DNA of 64,000 nt, from contig NZ_JAFCLS010000003.1 of assembly GCF_018131075.1 (NCBI RefSeq), positions 62,001-126,000 of the forward strand. Direction: 5' to 3'. The stretch's first letter is position 1; each line of letters starts with the position of its first letter. The stretch is from Bradyrhizobium sp. JYMT SZCCT0428. GTDB lineage: Bacteria; Pseudomonadota; Alphaproteobacteria; Rhizobiales; Xanthobacteraceae. The position numbers and the translations under genes are program-made. Below, piece by piece: positions 1 to 9,620 of the stretch. Below the pieces are notes generated by a model. The model searched no databases. It saw only the letters and a program-made list of their open reading frames with translations, and was not told the origin of the DNA.

Positions 1-331
1 TCCACAAGGACGACGGACTGAAGGCGGGTCCGGCCAACCGCCATTTGTGACAGATATGGCTAATAGCGCGCGGCCGGCCTCCCAGCGAGCCCCTTTGGGG
101 TCATCCTAAATAATTGAATATGCGTGATTTCCGGACATGATCGGATTTCCCCTCGCGGCCAAAACGCGCTACAATTCACCCGCGCCAAAACGCGCCATTG
201 GCCGGGCAAAGTTTCATGCCTACATGCTGCAGTCTCGATTGAAGATGTAATCTCTGCCGTTCCCGGGGTTATGAGGGAACCCTCGACCGCCGGACCCGTT
301 GCCGGCGTTAGAACCAGAAAGCGAATACGAC
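1..331. other. Upstream intergenic region, no confident gene
   Basis: I see no convincing complete gene here. A plus-strand frame open from base 3 closes with TGA at 48-50 and could be the last 15 codons of a gene that begins before the window; it is too short to identify. Bases 51-331 hold no feature I can name and presumably carry the promoter of the Tim44-like gene that follows. Confidence 0.4.
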
Positions 332-1036
332 GTGGATATTTACACTATCATCTTCCTGGCGCTGGCCGTCTTCATCTTCCTGCGCCTGCGCAGCGTCCTC
401 GGACAGCGCACCGGAAGCGAACGGCCGCCCTATGATCGCGCCGCGCCGAACGTCGTGCAGCGTACGCAGGACAACAACGTCGTGCCGATGCCCGGTGCCG
501 TGATCGATCAGACGCCGCTGGCGCCGACCGCGGACGTTGCGCCGGCGACCGACCGCTGGAAGGGCATTGCGGAAGCGGGCACGCCGCTGGCGCAAGGCCT
601 CGACGCGCTTGTCGCGCAGGATTCCTCGTTCGATCCCCGTCACTTCCTCTCCGGCGCCCGCAGCGCCTACGAGATGATCGTGCTGGCGTTTGCCAATGGC
701 GACCGCCGCGCGCTCAAGGATCTGTTGTCGAGCGAGGTCTATGAGAGTTTCGACGCGGTGATCAAGGATCGCGAGAAGCACGAGCAGAAAACCGAAACGC
801 GGTTTGTTTCGATCGACAAGGCCGAACTGGTGGGTGCGGAAGCCCGCGACAAGGCGGCGCAGCTGACGGTGCGGTTCGTGTCGCAGATGATCTCGGTCAC
901 CCGCGACAAGACCGGCGCCATTGTCGATGGAACGCCGGATAAGGTCGCCGATATCACCGATGTCTGGACATTTGCCCGCGACACGAGTTCCCGCGATCCG
1001 AACTGGAAGTTGGTTGGCACCGGAAGCGCCAGCTAG
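332..1036 (+). CDS. Tim44/TimA family putative adaptor protein
   Basis: A 234-residue protein with one N-terminal membrane helix (about residues 3-20, IYTIIFLALAVFIFLRL) followed by a low-complexity linker and a C-terminal Tim44-like domain (about residues 95-230, containing ARSAYEMIVLAFANGDRRAL). In mitochondria Tim44 tethers the import motor to the membrane; bacterial relatives are thought to be membrane-anchored adaptors, with no proven substrate. I chose the GTG at 332 because the protein then starts MDIYTIIF and the helix is properly placed; the frame also stays open upstream to a TTG at 299, which would add a charged segment in front of the helix. The mltA frame overlaps its 3' end. Function inferred from family only. 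Confidence 0.85.
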   Translation: MDIYTIIFLALAVFIFLRLRSVLGQRTGSERPPYDRAAPNVVQRTQDNNVVPMPGAVIDQTPLAPTADVAPATDRWKGIAEAGTPLAQGLDALVAQDSSFDPRHFLSGARSAYEMIVLAFANGDRRALKDLLSSEVYESFDAVIKDREKHEQKTETRFVSIDKAELVGAEARDKAAQLTVRFVSQMISVTRDKTGAIVDGTPDKVADITDVWTFARDTSSRDPNWKLVGTGSAS

Positions 1037-2570
1037 CGCGCACAGCCTTGTAAGGTCGCTTGCAAGGCCGGCGCTGGCCGCGGTCGCTATCGCGTTGTCA
1101 CTGGCTCCCCTGGACGCATCTGCCGCGCGTCGGGCGCGGTCGCATGCACATCCGCCGCCGCACCCGGTATCCGAGCGACACCTTCCTTATCCGCAGCTGG
1201 ATTTGCCGTTCCAGATCACCAACACCCAATATGCGCCGGTCGCCTGGTCCGACGTTACCGGCTGGCACGAAGACGATCATCTCGCCGCCTACAAGACCTT
1301 TCGCGATAGCTGCAAGCCGATCGCAGCGCAAACCAAACTACCATCCGAACCGAAAGCGATCGGTACCTCGCTGCGCGATCCGTGCCGGGTCGCCAGGAGC
1401 CTCGAGCTAACCGACGGCGCCAGGGCGACAGCGTTTTTCGAGGAGCATTTTCTGCCCTTGCGGATATCGCGGCTCGGCGAACCCGAGGGCTTTGTCACCG
1501 GCTATTACGAGCCCATCGTCGACGGTTCGCGGACGGAGAACGAGGTCTACAAAGTGCCGGTCTATCGCCGGCCGTCCAATCTGTTCGTTCGCGGCGTCAC
1601 ACAGAGCTCGGTCGGTTTGCCCAACGGGGGCAAGGTGTTTCGCAAGATCGGCCGCCGCAAGCTGGTACCCTATTACGATCGCGCCGAGATCGAGGACGGG
1701 GCGATCGAGGGCCGTGGCCTCGAAATCTGCTGGCTGAAAGACCAGACCGATCTGCTGTTCTCGCAGATACAGGGTTCGGCGCGGGTCAGCCTCGATGATG
1801 GCTCGACCGTTCGCATCAATTACGATGCGCATAATGGTTATCCCTATACGCCGGTCGGCCGCATCCTGATCGAACGCAACATTATCCCCAGGGATCAGAT
1901 GTCGATGCAGAAGATCCGGGAGTGGATGACGGCGAACCCCGATGGCGCCAACGAATTGCGACGCCAGAACCGGTCCTACGTGTTCTTCCGCGAGGTAAAC
2001 CTCTCCGACAAGGACGAAGCGGTCGGCGCCCAGGGTGTGCCGCTGACGCCGGGCCGCTCGATCGCGGTTGATAAGGCGCTGCATGTCTATGGCACGCCGT
2101 TCTTCATCGAGGGCGAGTTGCCGATCGACACCGACACCTCCAAGACGCCGTTTCGCCGGCTGATGATCGCGCAGGATACGGGGTCTGCGATCGTCGGGCC
2201 CGCCCGCGCCGACCTCTATCTCGGCGCCGGGGCCGACGCCGGCAAGGTAGCAGGCCGCTTCCGCCATCCTATGCGTTTTGTCATGCTGTTGCCAAAGAGC
2301 CTCGATCCTTCCGCGCTGGGCCGCAAGCTGCCGGTGCCGGACGAACGGCCGTCGGAGAAAATCGCAAAGCTGTTTCCGCAGGTTGATCCACTGAAGGATC
2401 CGAAGAACGCCACTCCCGCTGCAACGTCGCCCGCGACAACTCCCACATCCGCCGCGCAGGCTGCCGTCGTAAAACCGGTGCCGCTGCCGGCGGCCCGTCC
2501 CGATGTCAAACCGGTTTCCGAACCGGTCCGCCACCGCCACATCCGCCGCTTCCGCCACCACCGTCAATGA
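960..2570 (+). CDS. mltA: Membrane-bound lytic murein transglycosylase A
   Basis: Lytic transglycosylase that cleaves the MurNAc-GlcNAc bond of peptidoglycan with formation of 1,6-anhydromuramyl ends, acting in the periplasm. A hydrophobic export segment (ALAAVAIALSLAPLDASAA) precedes the MltA domain; the region with GFVTGYYEPIVDGS and the C-terminal 3D-type domain with AQDTGSAIVGPARADLYLG, which carries the catalytic aspartate of the family, are both present. A proline/alanine-rich tail follows. The start is uncertain: the ATG at 960 lies inside the preceding Tim44-like gene and gives a long N-region. An ATG at 927 is also in frame, and the only later start is a TTG inside the export segment. 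It ends in an ATGA overlap with the Smr gene, so the three form one transcription unit. Confidence 0.88.
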   Translation: MSGHLPATRVPAIRTGSWLAPEAPASAHSLVRSLARPALAAVAIALSLAPLDASAARRARSHAHPPPHPVSERHLPYPQLDLPFQITNTQYAPVAWSDVTGWHEDDHLAAYKTFRDSCKPIAAQTKLPSEPKAIGTSLRDPCRVARSLELTDGARATAFFEEHFLPLRISRLGEPEGFVTGYYEPIVDGSRTENEVYKVPVYRRPSNLFVRGVTQSSVGLPNGGKVFRKIGRRKLVPYYDRAEIEDGAIEGRGLEICWLKDQTDLLFSQIQGSARVSLDDGSTVRINYDAHNGYPYTPVGRILIERNIIPRDQMSMQKIREWMTANPDGANELRRQNRSYVFFREVNLSDKDEAVGAQGVPLTPGRSIAVDKALHVYGTPFFIEGELPIDTDTSKTPFRRLMIAQDTGSAIVGPARADLYLGAGADAGKVAGRFRHPMRFVMLLPKSLDPSALGRKLPVPDERPSEKIAKLFPQVDPLKDPKNATPAATSPATTPTSAAQAAVVKPVPLPAARPDVKPVSEPVRHRHIRRFRHHRQ

Positions 2571-3163
2571 AACGCCGGAATTCGAGCTCGATCCCCGAAA
2601 TACCAATGCTGCCGCGGCGCAAGCGCAGCCTCAGCGAAGAGGAGCGTGCGCTGTGGGAAAGCGTGGCCAAGCAGGTTAAGCCGCTGCGCAAGCGGCACCG
2701 CACCGTGACGCCGTCGGCAGCCGCGCCGGAGGCGGAAGCCGGTGTCGCTGCCAAGCCTGTTGCGTCTCCGAAGGCGATGCCTTCGCCAAAAATCATTCCT
2801 CCGTCACGGCCGGAGCCGCCACCGCTGGCGCCGATCGGACGCCGTGAACGCTCACAGCTTTCGCGTGGCCGGAAAGAGATCGACGCCCGGCTCGATTTGC
2901 ACGGCATGACGCAGATCCGTGCGCATCGCGTGCTGCTGACCTTCCTGCAGCGCGCGCACAGCGATGGTCTCACGTTCGTGCTCGTCATCACCGGCAAGGG
3001 CAAAGTGGGCGGCTCAGAGGCCGAGCGCGGCGTGTTGCGCCGTCAGGTGCCGCAATGGCTCAGCCTGCCGGAATTCCGCTCGCTGGTGGTCGGATTCGAG
3101 GAAGCCCATATCGGTCACGGCGGCGAGGGCGCGCTGTATGTGCGGGTACGCAGGGTCAGGTGA
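2567..3163 (+). CDS. Smr/MutS2 C-terminal domain protein
   Basis: A 198-residue protein. The first 100 residues are basic and proline/alanine-rich, without clear fold. The C-terminal 95 residues are an Smr domain, with the DLHGMT motif (about residue 107) and the TGKGK loop (about residue 143) that are typical of this nuclease-like domain. Smr domains in MutS2 and stand-alone proteins nick DNA or RNA; the substrate of this bacterial group is not known. Its ATG overlaps the mltA stop codon by four bases (ATGA), which indicates translational coupling. Confidence 0.88.
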   Translation: MKRRNSSSIPEIPMLPRRKRSLSEEERALWESVAKQVKPLRKRHRTVTPSAAAPEAEAGVAAKPVASPKAMPSPKIIPPSRPEPPPLAPIGRRERSQLSRGRKEIDARLDLHGMTQIRAHRVLLTFLQRAHSDGLTFVLVITGKGKVGGSEAERGVLRRQVPQWLSLPEFRSLVVGFEEAHIGHGGEGALYVRVRRVR

Positions 3164-3167
3164 CTAA

Positions 3168-4298
3168 TTAAAACGGTCGCACGATGCCGACGCGCGGGAT
3201 CAGCGTAACGATCCATCCGAAGATCGTGGTGCTCCGATCGTCACCCGATATCGGCGTCACCTCGCGCGACGCGGGCAAGGTTTTCACCGCATGCAGGATC
3301 AGGAACAGGCACACCGCCCAGTTCGAAATCCAGCGCGAGTAATCGAACACCATCGCGAACATGATCAGATAGGCCAGGCTGATGATTGTGATCGCCGCAA
3401 TGACGGTTCGGCGATGTGCATCAACCGAGAGGGCCGCGATCAACTTCGAAAAATATCGCCACAGCGGCGTGTGCAGCCAGATCAGCAGAGCGAAGATCGG
3501 AAAGCCGAGCAGATTATGCGGCAGGCGTTGCCAGGTGTCTGCAACTTCCGTCGACAGCGGCTGATACCAGATATAGCCAAAGCTCAGCAGGTTACTGCGG
3601 CTAGGATCGGTCATCCGGCCCTTTAGATAAGCGACGAAATCTGCTTCGGACACCGCCATTGTTCCATAGAACTGTGCGGCGAAGAAAAGGATGCCGGTGG
3701 CGGCAAGCGCGGCGAAGCCTGCGATCACGCCGGTGCGGCTCACTCCCTGCACCAGATAGTAACGCACCACCACGATGGCGGTGATGGTCGGTACATACAT
3801 CAGGAGATGAATGTGGTGGATCAGCACGAGGATCATCGAGAACAGCGTGGCGAGCCCTACATAGAACAGCGAGCGCGCCGGAATCAGTAACAGGCAGATC
3901 GCAAACAGGCATCCATAGATGTCGAAATGCCCGAGCGTATGCATGAAATTCTTCAGGAAGAACGGCGAACCGGCCATGAACACGAACAGCGGCAGATGCG
4001 CGTCGTCGAAGCCGAATGTCCGTTTGAACAGTCGCACGAACAGGCCCGTCGTGATGAGCCAGACGGCGCCACCGAGCGCGAACACCAGCCACACCGGCAC
4101 TTTCGCGGTGAACAGCGCCACGATCGCGCCGATCAGCGCGCGCTTGGTAAAGCCGAAATGATAATCGACGAGGAGATGGATATAGGGGACGAAGGGCGGC
4201 AGCGCGATCTTGTGCAGGAACACCCCGACGAACACGGCGACATTGACGGCGAGCATCAAGCGCCAGGGGTTTTCCCAGAAACGCAGATTCATCTTCAT
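3168..4298 (-). CDS. Polytopic membrane protein of unknown function
   Basis: A 376-residue protein made largely of hydrophobic helices; I count about nine to ten likely membrane segments, beginning with RLMLAVNVAVFVGVFLHKIAL. The loop with FMHTLGHFDIYGC and the general layout resemble undecaprenyl-linked glycosyltransferase-type membrane proteins, but I recognise no catalytic motif and do not assign a function. I chose the ATG at 4298 because the frame upstream of it, up to 4313, runs into the palindromic repeat at 4300-4431. It converges on the Smr gene, leaving four bases between the stops. Confidence 0.65.
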   Translation of the reverse strand: MKMNLRFWENPWRLMLAVNVAVFVGVFLHKIALPPFVPYIHLLVDYHFGFTKRALIGAIVALFTAKVPVWLVFALGGAVWLITTGLFVRLFKRTFGFDDAHLPLFVFMAGSPFFLKNFMHTLGHFDIYGCLFAICLLLIPARSLFYVGLATLFSMILVLIHHIHLLMYVPTITAIVVVRYYLVQGVSRTGVIAGFAALAATGILFFAAQFYGTMAVSEADFVAYLKGRMTDPSRSNLLSFGYIWYQPLSTEVADTWQRLPHNLLGFPIFALLIWLHTPLWRYFSKLIAALSVDAHRRTVIAAITIISLAYLIMFAMVFDYSRWISNWAVCLFLILHAVKTLPASREVTPISGDDRSTTIFGWIVTLIPRVGIVRPF

Positions 4299-4299
4299 C

Positions 4300-4431
4300 G
4301 TCGTCCCGACCAAGCGAAGCGCGAGCCGGGACCCATACGCCGCGGCCGTCGTTGCCTAGCACAAGGGTTGATGGCTTCTTTCGGCAATAGACGACCGGGG
4401 TTATGGGTCCCGGCTCAAGGCCGGGACGACA
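4300..4431. repeat. Palindromic repeat, family A
   Basis: The two ends are inverted copies of a GTCGTCCCG/CGGGACGAC unit followed by a GGGACCCATA-type segment. The same sequence, with longer arms, recurs at 28912-29034. It lies between the membrane protein gene and hslU, both on the minus strand, directly upstream of the former. Confidence 0.7.
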
Positions 4432-4446
4432 ATCTTTGCTTTGATA

Positions 4447-5748
4447 CTACAAAATAAACCGGCTCAGATCCGCGTTCTTGGCGAGATCGCCGACATGCTT
4501 CTGCACGTAGTCCGCATCAACCTTGATGGTCTCGCCGTGTCGGTCCGGGGCGGCAAAGGAAATCTCGTCGAGCACGCGTTCCATCACCGTCTGCAGACGC
4601 CGCGCGCCGATATTTTCTACGGTGGAGTTGACGGCGACCGCGACATCAGCCAGCGCGTCGATGGCGCCGTCGGTGATGTCGAGCGTGACGCCCTCGGTCT
4701 GCATCAGCGCGATATACTGCTTGATCAGCGACGCCTCGGGCTCGGTCAGGATGCGGCGCATGTCGTCGCGCGTCAGCGCTTCCAGCTCGACCCGGATCGG
4801 CAACCGGCCCTGCAACTCGGGCAACAGATCCGACGGTTTTGCGATATGGAACGCGCCGGAAGCAATGAACAGGATATGGTCGGTTTTAACAGCGCCGTGC
4901 TTGGTCGAGACGGTGGTGCCTTCGATCAGCGGCAGCAGGTCGCGCTGCACGCCTTCGCGCGAGACGTCGCCGCCGGTGCGGCCGTCGCGCACGCAGATCT
5001 TGTCGATCTCGTCGAGGAACACGATGCCGTTGTTCTCGACCGCGTTGATCGCTTCCAGCACCAGCTGATCGCTGTCCAAAAGCTTGTCGGACTCCTCGTT
5101 GACGAGGGTCTCGTGTGAACTCTCGACCGTCAGTCGGCGGGTCTTGGTCCGGCCGCCCATTTTGCCAAAAATATCGCCGATCGAAATCGCACCCAGCTGG
5201 GCGCCGGGCATGCCCGGGATTTCGAACATCGGCATGCCGCCGGACGACGACGTCTCGATTTCGATTTCCTTGTCGTTGAGCTCGCCGGCGCGCAGCTTCT
5301 TGCGGAAGGAATCGCGGGTGGCGGGACTCGAAGCCGGCCCGACCAGTGCGTCGAGCACGCGCTCCTCGGCCGCGAGCTGCGCGCGGGCCTGCACGTCTTT
5401 GCGTTTGCGCTCGCGGGTCTGGGAGATAGCGACCTCGACGAGATCGCGGATGATCTGCTCGACGTCGCGGCCGACATAACCGACCTCGGTAAACTTCGTG
5501 GCTTCGACCTTGATGAAGGGGGCGCCGGCCAGTTTCGCCAGCCGTCTCGCGATCTCGGTCTTGCCGACGCCAGTCGGCCCGATCATCAGGATGTTTTTCG
5601 GCAGCACCTCCTCGCGCAGACTGCCGGTGAGCTGCAGCCGCCGCCAGCGGTTGCGCAGCGCAATCGAGACGGCGCGCTTGGCGTCGGCCTGGCCGACGAT
5701 GAAGCGGTCGAGTTCGGAGACGATTTCACGGGGGGAAAAGTCGGTCAT
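4447..5748 (-). CDS. hslU: ATP-dependent protease ATPase subunit HslU
   Basis: AAA+ unfoldase that feeds substrates to the HslV peptidase in the cytoplasm. The 433-residue protein has the Walker A motif GPTGVGKT at residues 57-64, the HslU pore-loop segment EVGYVGRD soon after it, a family-specific intermediate domain, the Walker B motif [11 protein letters not shown] near residue 245, and the conserved C-terminal end LSRFIL that docks into HslV. The gene is downstream of hslV but separated from it by an acetyltransferase gene, a DUF2585 gene and a 131-base spacer with a palindromic repeat; all four are on the same strand. Confidence 0.97.
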   Translation of the reverse strand: MTDFSPREIVSELDRFIVGQADAKRAVSIALRNRWRRLQLTGSLREEVLPKNILMIGPTGVGKTEIARRLAKLAGAPFIKVEATKFTEVGYVGRDVEQIIRDLVEVAISQTRERKRKDVQARAQLAAEERVLDALVGPASSPATRDSFRKKLRAGELNDKEIEIETSSSGGMPMFEIPGMPGAQLGAISIGDIFGKMGGRTKTRRLTVESSHETLVNEESDKLLDSDQLVLEAINAVENNGIVFLDEIDKICVRDGRTGGDVSREGVQRDLLPLIEGTTVSTKHGAVKTDHILFIASGAFHIAKPSDLLPELQGRLPIRVELEALTRDDMRRILTEPEASLIKQYIALMQTEGVTLDITDGAIDALADVAVAVNSTVENIGARRLQTVMERVLDEISFAAPDRHGETIKVDADYVQKHVGDLAKNADLSRFIL

Positions 5749-5806
5749 AGGGTTTAGCTAGGGTGAAATTTCGTTCACGGCAAGGCGGCCAGCAGTTCTA
5801 TATTTT

Positions 5807-5880
5807 GAGCATGATCCCCGGGCAAACGCTTTGCGTTTGTCCCGAGGGAAAACCGGTGCCCACTTTTCCGGATCATGCTC
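5807..5880. repeat. Palindromic repeat, family E
   Basis: An inverted repeat with ends GAGCATGATCC and GGATCATGCTC and an inner palindrome (CAAACGCTTTGCGTTTG). It fills most of the spacer between the DUF2585 gene and hslU, so it would form a strong hairpin inside the operon transcript. A related, more diverged copy lies at 8307-8392. Confidence 0.75.
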
Positions 5881-6491
5881 TAGATGATCGGCGGGCCGGC
5901 CTGCCATTGCTTGATCGCCTCGAAGGGGTAGAGCAGCATGATGATGTTCAGCGCCAAATTGTCGCGAATGTGCAGCGCCAACACGATTTCGAACGCCAGC
6001 GCCAGCGCCACAGTGGCCGCGACCGGCAGCTTCCTGGCCAACAGGAAACCGCCGATCATGGCGAAATTGTCGGAAATCGAATTGACGATGGTGTCGCCGA
6101 AATAGTCCAGCGAAATGGTGCCGGTCCGATAGCGATCGATGATCCAACTCGAATTCTCGACCAGCTCCCAAGCACCCTCGACCAGCATCGCAAGTATCAG
6201 GCGTGCGGGCCAGGCGAGACGTGGAAACAGAAGATGGGCAGCGCCATAAAACAGGAAGCCGTGCAGGATGTGCGACAGCGTGTACCAGTCGGCGATGTGT
6301 TGAGAATTTTCCGAGCTCTGCACCACGCCGTGCCAGAGCTTGACGTAGCCGCAGGCGCAGATCGGCAGGCGGCCCATCGCATAGAGGATCGAGGCCTGCA
6401 GCACCAAGATGCCGGCGGCCATCAGCAGCCAGTGCCAGGCCGTAACACTGCTGGCGAGGGGAGGCCGTGCGGCGGCGCTATCGGTGGTCAT
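5880..6491 (-). CDS. DUF2585 family membrane protein
   Basis: A 203-residue protein with about five membrane helices, the first at residues 19-40. The segments [34 protein letters not shown] and [18 protein letters not shown] are characteristic of the DUF2585 (UPF0314) family of alphaproteobacteria, whose function is unknown. Its ATG overlaps the stop of the acetyltransferase gene by four bases, so it is translated from the hslV-led transcript. The link to HslUV is positional only. Confidence 0.88.
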   Translation of the reverse strand: MTTDSAAARPPLASSVTAWHWLLMAAGILVLQASILYAMGRLPICACGYVKLWHGVVQSSENSQHIADWYTLSHILHGFLFYGAAHLLFPRLAWPARLILAMLVEGAWELVENSSWIIDRYRTGTISLDYFGDTIVNSISDNFAMIGGFLLARKLPVAATVALALAFEIVLALHIRDNLALNIIMLLYPFEAIKQWQAGPPII

Positions 6492-6970
6492 GGGTTGCGG
6501 ACCATCAGCAGCGCGGGACCATCGGGTGTATCGACCATATGGGCTCTTTCGAATCCGGCCATCTCATAGGCGCGCACGGCGCGGTGGTTGGCGGGGTCGG
6601 GATCGGTGACCATGCGCGGCGCGCCGTGCGCCAGCCGCGCGTCGACGAAGGCTCGAATCAGTGCCGAGCCATGGCCGCGTTCGATCATGCCGGGTTCACC
6701 AATAAACAGATCGATGCCACGGGTGCCCTTGGGGTGAGTGCCGAAGCCGGAATTCCAGGCGGTAAGATCATAACACTGGATGTAGCCGAAATCGGCGCCG
6801 TTTGTCGAAACGACAAATTGATCCATGGCCGGCTCGTCGAGATCGCCGCTGACCAGCGCGTATTGCTCGTCCGGATCGCCCCACCATTCCCGGACATGGG
6901 GATGCGCGAGCCATTGCCGGATCAGCGGCAGATCCGCTGAGGTCATGGGCCGAAAGACGTAAGCCGCCAT
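6488..6970 (-). CDS. GNAT N-acetyltransferase, AAC(6')-like
   Basis: A 160-residue single-domain acetyltransferase. The N-terminal [28 protein letters not shown] and the acetyl-CoA loop ERGHGSAL match the subgroup that includes aminoglycoside 6'-N-acetyltransferases and siderophore acylases. Substrate cannot be told from the sequence; chromosomal members are usually not resistance genes. I use the ATG at 6970, three bases after the hslV stop, rather than the TTG one codon earlier, which overlaps nothing. It overlaps the DUF2585 gene by four bases. Confidence 0.85.
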   Translation of the reverse strand: MAAYVFRPMTSADLPLIRQWLAHPHVREWWGDPDEQYALVSGDLDEPAMDQFVVSTNGADFGYIQCYDLTAWNSGFGTHPKGTRGIDLFIGEPGMIERGHGSALIRAFVDARLAHGAPRMVTDPDPANHRAVRAYEMAGFERAHMVDTPDGPALLMVRNP

Positions 6971-6973
6971 CAA

Positions 6974-7531
6974 TCAGCCGCCCAGCGCCTCGATGGTCAC
7001 GTTGCGGTTGGTGTAGACGCAAATATCGGCGGCGATATCCAACCCGCGGCGAACGATGGCCTCGGCGTCCTTGTCGGTATCAATCAGCGCACGGGCGGCG
7101 GCCAGCGCATAATTGCCGCCGGAGCCGATCGCCATCACGCCGGCCTCCGGCTCCAGCACGTCGCCGGTGCCGGTCAACACCAGCGAGACGTCCTTGTCGG
7201 CGACGATCATCATCGCTTCCAGGCGGCGCAGATAGCGGTCGGTGCGCCAGTCCTTGGCAAGCTCGACCGCGGCGCGGGTCAATTGACCCGGATACTGCTC
7301 CAGCTTGCTCTCCAGCCGCTCGAACAGGGTGAAAGCGTCAGCGGTGGCGCCGGCAAAGCCGCCGATGACGTCTCCCTTGCCGAGTTTGCGGACCTTTTTG
7401 GCGTTGGATTTGATCACGGTCTGGCCGATCGAGACCTGGCCGTCGCCGCCGATCACCACTCTGCCGCCCTTGCGGACCGTTAAAATGGTGGTGCCGTGCC
7501 AGACCGACGGCTCGTTGGGGGATGCTTGCAT
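6974..7531 (-). CDS. hslV: ATP-dependent protease subunit HslV
   Basis: Threonine peptidase of the two-ring HslV dodecamer, partner of HslU. The 185-residue protein starts with a 13-residue propeptide ending in HG, followed by the mature N-terminus TTILTVRK, so Thr14 is the predicted catalytic nucleophile; the following [20 protein letters not shown] and the [14 protein letters not shown] segment are family hallmarks. It is the first gene of the hslV-GNAT-DUF2585-hslU unit and is preceded by a likely heat-shock promoter. Confidence 0.97.
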   Translation of the reverse strand: MQASPNEPSVWHGTTILTVRKGGRVVIGGDGQVSIGQTVIKSNAKKVRKLGKGDVIGGFAGATADAFTLFERLESKLEQYPGQLTRAAVELAKDWRTDRYLRRLEAMMIVADKDVSLVLTGTGDVLEPEAGVMAIGSGGNYALAAARALIDTDKDAEAIVRRGLDIAADICVYTNRNVTIEALGG

Positions 7532-7595
7532 GGAATACCTCGTGTCCGACCAGATTTAGGGGCTCGAGCGCGCCGTTACAATCTGCCGGATTTGG

Positions 7596-7625
7596 TCACT
7601 ATAGGGGGAAGTTGAGCCTTTTAAG
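7596..7625 (-). promoter_or_regulatory. Possible RpoH (heat-shock) promoter of hslV
   Basis: Read on the minus strand, CTTA at 7625-7622 is followed after 16 bases by CCTATAGTGA at 7605-7596. This is close to the alphaproteobacterial RpoH pattern CTTG-N17-CYTATNTNNG, with mismatches in the -35, spacer and -10. HslUV is a heat-shock protease, which makes the site plausible. It is weaker than the dnaK site at 37331. Confidence 0.4.
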
Positions 7626-7710
7626 CATGATCCCGCAGTGGCGAAGGCGACTTCGGCCTGTTAAAAGGGCCGCGTTTTCAGCCGGGAAGAGGCAAAGGAA
7701 AGCACATTTC

Positions 7711-8304
7711 ATGCGCACGGCAACCATCAAGCGCAAGACCAAGGAGACCGACATCGAGGTGGCGGTAAACCTCGACGGCACGGGCGTGTCCAAGGTTTCG
7801 ACCGGTATCGGCTTCTTCGACCATATGCTCGACCTGCTGGCCCGGCATTCGCGCATCGACATCACGGTCAAGGCGGACGGCGATCTCCATGTCGACCATC
7901 ACCACACCACCGAGGACGTCGGCATCGCGCTGGGTCAGGCCGTGAAGCAGGCGCTCGGCACCATGGCCGGAATTACCCGTTATGCCTCGATCCATATGCC
8001 GATGGACGAGACGCTGTCGCGCGTCGTGATCGACATTTCGGGCCGGCCGGTGCTGGTGTTCAAGGTGGATTTTCCACGCGACAAGATCGGCGAATTCGAC
8101 ACCGAGCTGGTTCGCGAATGGTTCAATGCGTTTACGACCAACGCCGGCGTGACTTTGCACGTCGAAACCTTATATGGCGAGAACAGCCATCATATCGCCG
8201 AATCCTGCTTCAAGGGTTTGGCCCGGGCGCTTCGTGCGGCGGTTGCCATCGATCCCAAAACCGCGGGCGAAGTGCCATCCACCAAGGGTCAGCTCGGCGG
8301 CTGA
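7711..8304 (+). CDS. hisB: Imidazoleglycerol-phosphate dehydratase
   Basis: Converts imidazole-glycerol phosphate to imidazole-acetol phosphate in histidine synthesis. The 197-residue protein has both metal-binding histidine motifs, HHHTTED (about residue 69) and SHHIAES (about residue 160), and no fused phosphatase domain, as usual outside the enterobacteria. I take the ATG at 7711, which starts [15 protein letters not shown]; the open frame runs further upstream only through the hslV promoter region. It leads the his cluster, with a 138-base repeat-containing gap before the next gene. Confidence 0.97.
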   Translation: MRTATIKRKTKETDIEVAVNLDGTGVSKVSTGIGFFDHMLDLLARHSRIDITVKADGDLHVDHHHTTEDVGIALGQAVKQALGTMAGITRYASIHMPMDETLSRVVIDISGRPVLVFKVDFPRDKIGEFDTELVREWFNAFTTNAGVTLHVETLYGENSHHIAESCFKGLARALRAAVAIDPKTAGEVPSTKGQLGG

Positions 8305-8306
8305 TT

Positions 8307-8392
8307 TTGGACCATGATCTGGACCCGGAGGGCCCCGCTAGCGAAAAGTGGGAACCGGTTTCCCCGAAACGGTCCATGCTTGAACTAAAAGG
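8307..8392. repeat. Palindromic repeat, diverged family E copy
   Basis: It resembles the element at 5807-5880 (shared GAAAAGTGGGAACCGGTT core and flanking GACCATG/GGTCCATGC arms). It lies between hisB and the DUF2628 gene and could attenuate or process the his transcript. Confidence 0.55.
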
Positions 8393-8442
8393 ATGATCGG
8401 ACTGACCAATCAGCTCGATCTGGTTCGCGGCGGAGAGTGACG

Positions 8443-8973
8443 ATGCCGGTCTATACAGTGCATGCCCCGGTCAATGGCGGCGCCGATCTGGCGTCGACCG
8501 ACAGGTTTATATTCGTCCGTGACGGCTTTCATTTCTGGGCCGCGGTGGCGAGCCTGCCGTGGCTGGTCTGGCATCGTCTGTGGCTGGCGCTGATCGGCTG
8601 GCTCGCGTTGACCATTGCGATCGCATTCGGCCTGAGGGCGCTCGGCGCCGGCGGTGGTACCATCCTGTTCGCCAATTTCCTGGTTGCGGTTCTGATGGGC
8701 TTTGAAGCGGCCAGCCTGCGGCGCTGGACGTTCTCTCGGCGCAACTGGCGGCAGCTCGATATCGTGGTGGCCGATGATGAGGAAGCCGCTGAGCAGCGCT
8801 TCTTCGATCGCTGGACCGCAAGGCAGCGCGGCCTCACCAACGACCAATGGGCGGTTGAGCGCGGCGGGCCGCCGCCGACCCGCAACGTTCCGGGTCAGCC
8901 ATTCTCGAAACCGCCGCCGATGCCGCAAGGCGGCATCATCGGCCTGTTTCCCGAGCCGGGAGGATCACGATGA
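8443..8973 (+). CDS. DUF2628 domain membrane protein
   Basis: A 176-residue protein with a soluble N-terminus ([13 protein letters not shown]), a hydrophobic centre with three likely membrane helices (about residues 28-100) and a charged proline-rich tail. The segment [30 protein letters not shown] is typical of DUF2628, a family of unknown function often found beside hisH in rhizobia. A GGAG sequence precedes the ATG at 8443. Its stop overlaps the hisH start (ATGA), so it is coupled to hisH translation, though nothing ties it to histidine synthesis. Confidence 0.85.
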   Translation: MPVYTVHAPVNGGADLASTDRFIFVRDGFHFWAAVASLPWLVWHRLWLALIGWLALTIAIAFGLRALGAGGGTILFANFLVAVLMGFEAASLRRWTFSRRNWRQLDIVVADDEEAAEQRFFDRWTARQRGLTNDQWAVERGGPPPTRNVPGQPFSKPPPMPQGGIIGLFPEPGGSR

Positions 8974-9620
8974 GCGTTGCGATCATCGATTACGGCTCGG
9001 GCAATCTGCACTCGGCGGCCAAGGCGTTCGAGCGCGCCGCGCGGAGCATGGAAAATCCGCCGAAGATCATGGTGACGCGCGATCCCGAAGCGGTGTTTCG
9101 CGCCGATCGCATCGTGTTGCCCGGCGTCGGCGCCTTCGCCGATTGCCGCAGGGGACTCGATGCCGTCGACGGCATGCTGGAAGCGATGACGGAAGCCGTG
9201 CGTGCCAAGGCGCGGCCGTTCTTCGGCATCTGCGTCGGCATGCAGCTGATGGCGACGCGCGGCAAGGAGCATGTCACCACCGACGGCTTCAACTGGATTG
9301 CGGGCGACGTCGAAAAGATCACGCCGCGCGAGGAGAATCTGAAAATTCCGCACATGGGCTGGAACACGCTCGACATGGTGCGCGAGCATCCGGTGCTGGA
9401 GCGCCTGCCGCTCGGACCAAAGGGCCGCCACGCCTATTTCGTGCACTCCTATCACCTCAACGCCTCCAATGAAGCGGATGTGCTGCTGCGCGCCGAATAT
9501 GGCGGGCCGGTAACGGCGATGGTCGGCAAGGACACTGCGATCGGTACGCAATTCCACCCGGAAAAGAGCCAGCGCTTTGGGCTGGGTCTGATCTCGAACT
9601 TTTTGAAATGGAAGCCGTGA
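8970..9620 (+). CDS. hisH: Imidazole glycerol phosphate synthase, glutaminase subunit
   Basis: Class I glutamine amidotransferase that passes ammonia to HisF. The 216-residue protein has the oxyanion segment LPGVGAF, the nucleophile in GICVGMQ (Cys near residue 90) and the catalytic His-Glu pair in [10 protein letters not shown] near the C-terminus. It overlaps the DUF2628 gene upstream and hisA downstream by four bases each. Confidence 0.97.
   Translation: MSVAIIDYGSGNLHSAAKAFERAARSMENPPKIMVTRDPEAVFRADRIVLPGVGAFADCRRGLDAVDGMLEAMTEAVRAKARPFFGICVGMQLMATRGKEHVTTDGFNWIAGDVEKITPREENLKIPHMGWNTLDMVREHPVLERLPLGPKGRHAYFVHSYHLNASNEADVLLRAEYGGPVTAMVGKDTAIGTQFHPEKSQRFGLGLISNFLKWKP

Noticed and set aside
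2..121. A partial gene at the left edge
   Set aside because: Only 15 codons are in the window in the best frame; too short to identify.
6488..6970. Aminoglycoside resistance gene
   Set aside because: The AAC(6')-like acetyltransferase is part of a chromosomal operon with hslV and hslU, with no mobile context; a resistance role is not supported.
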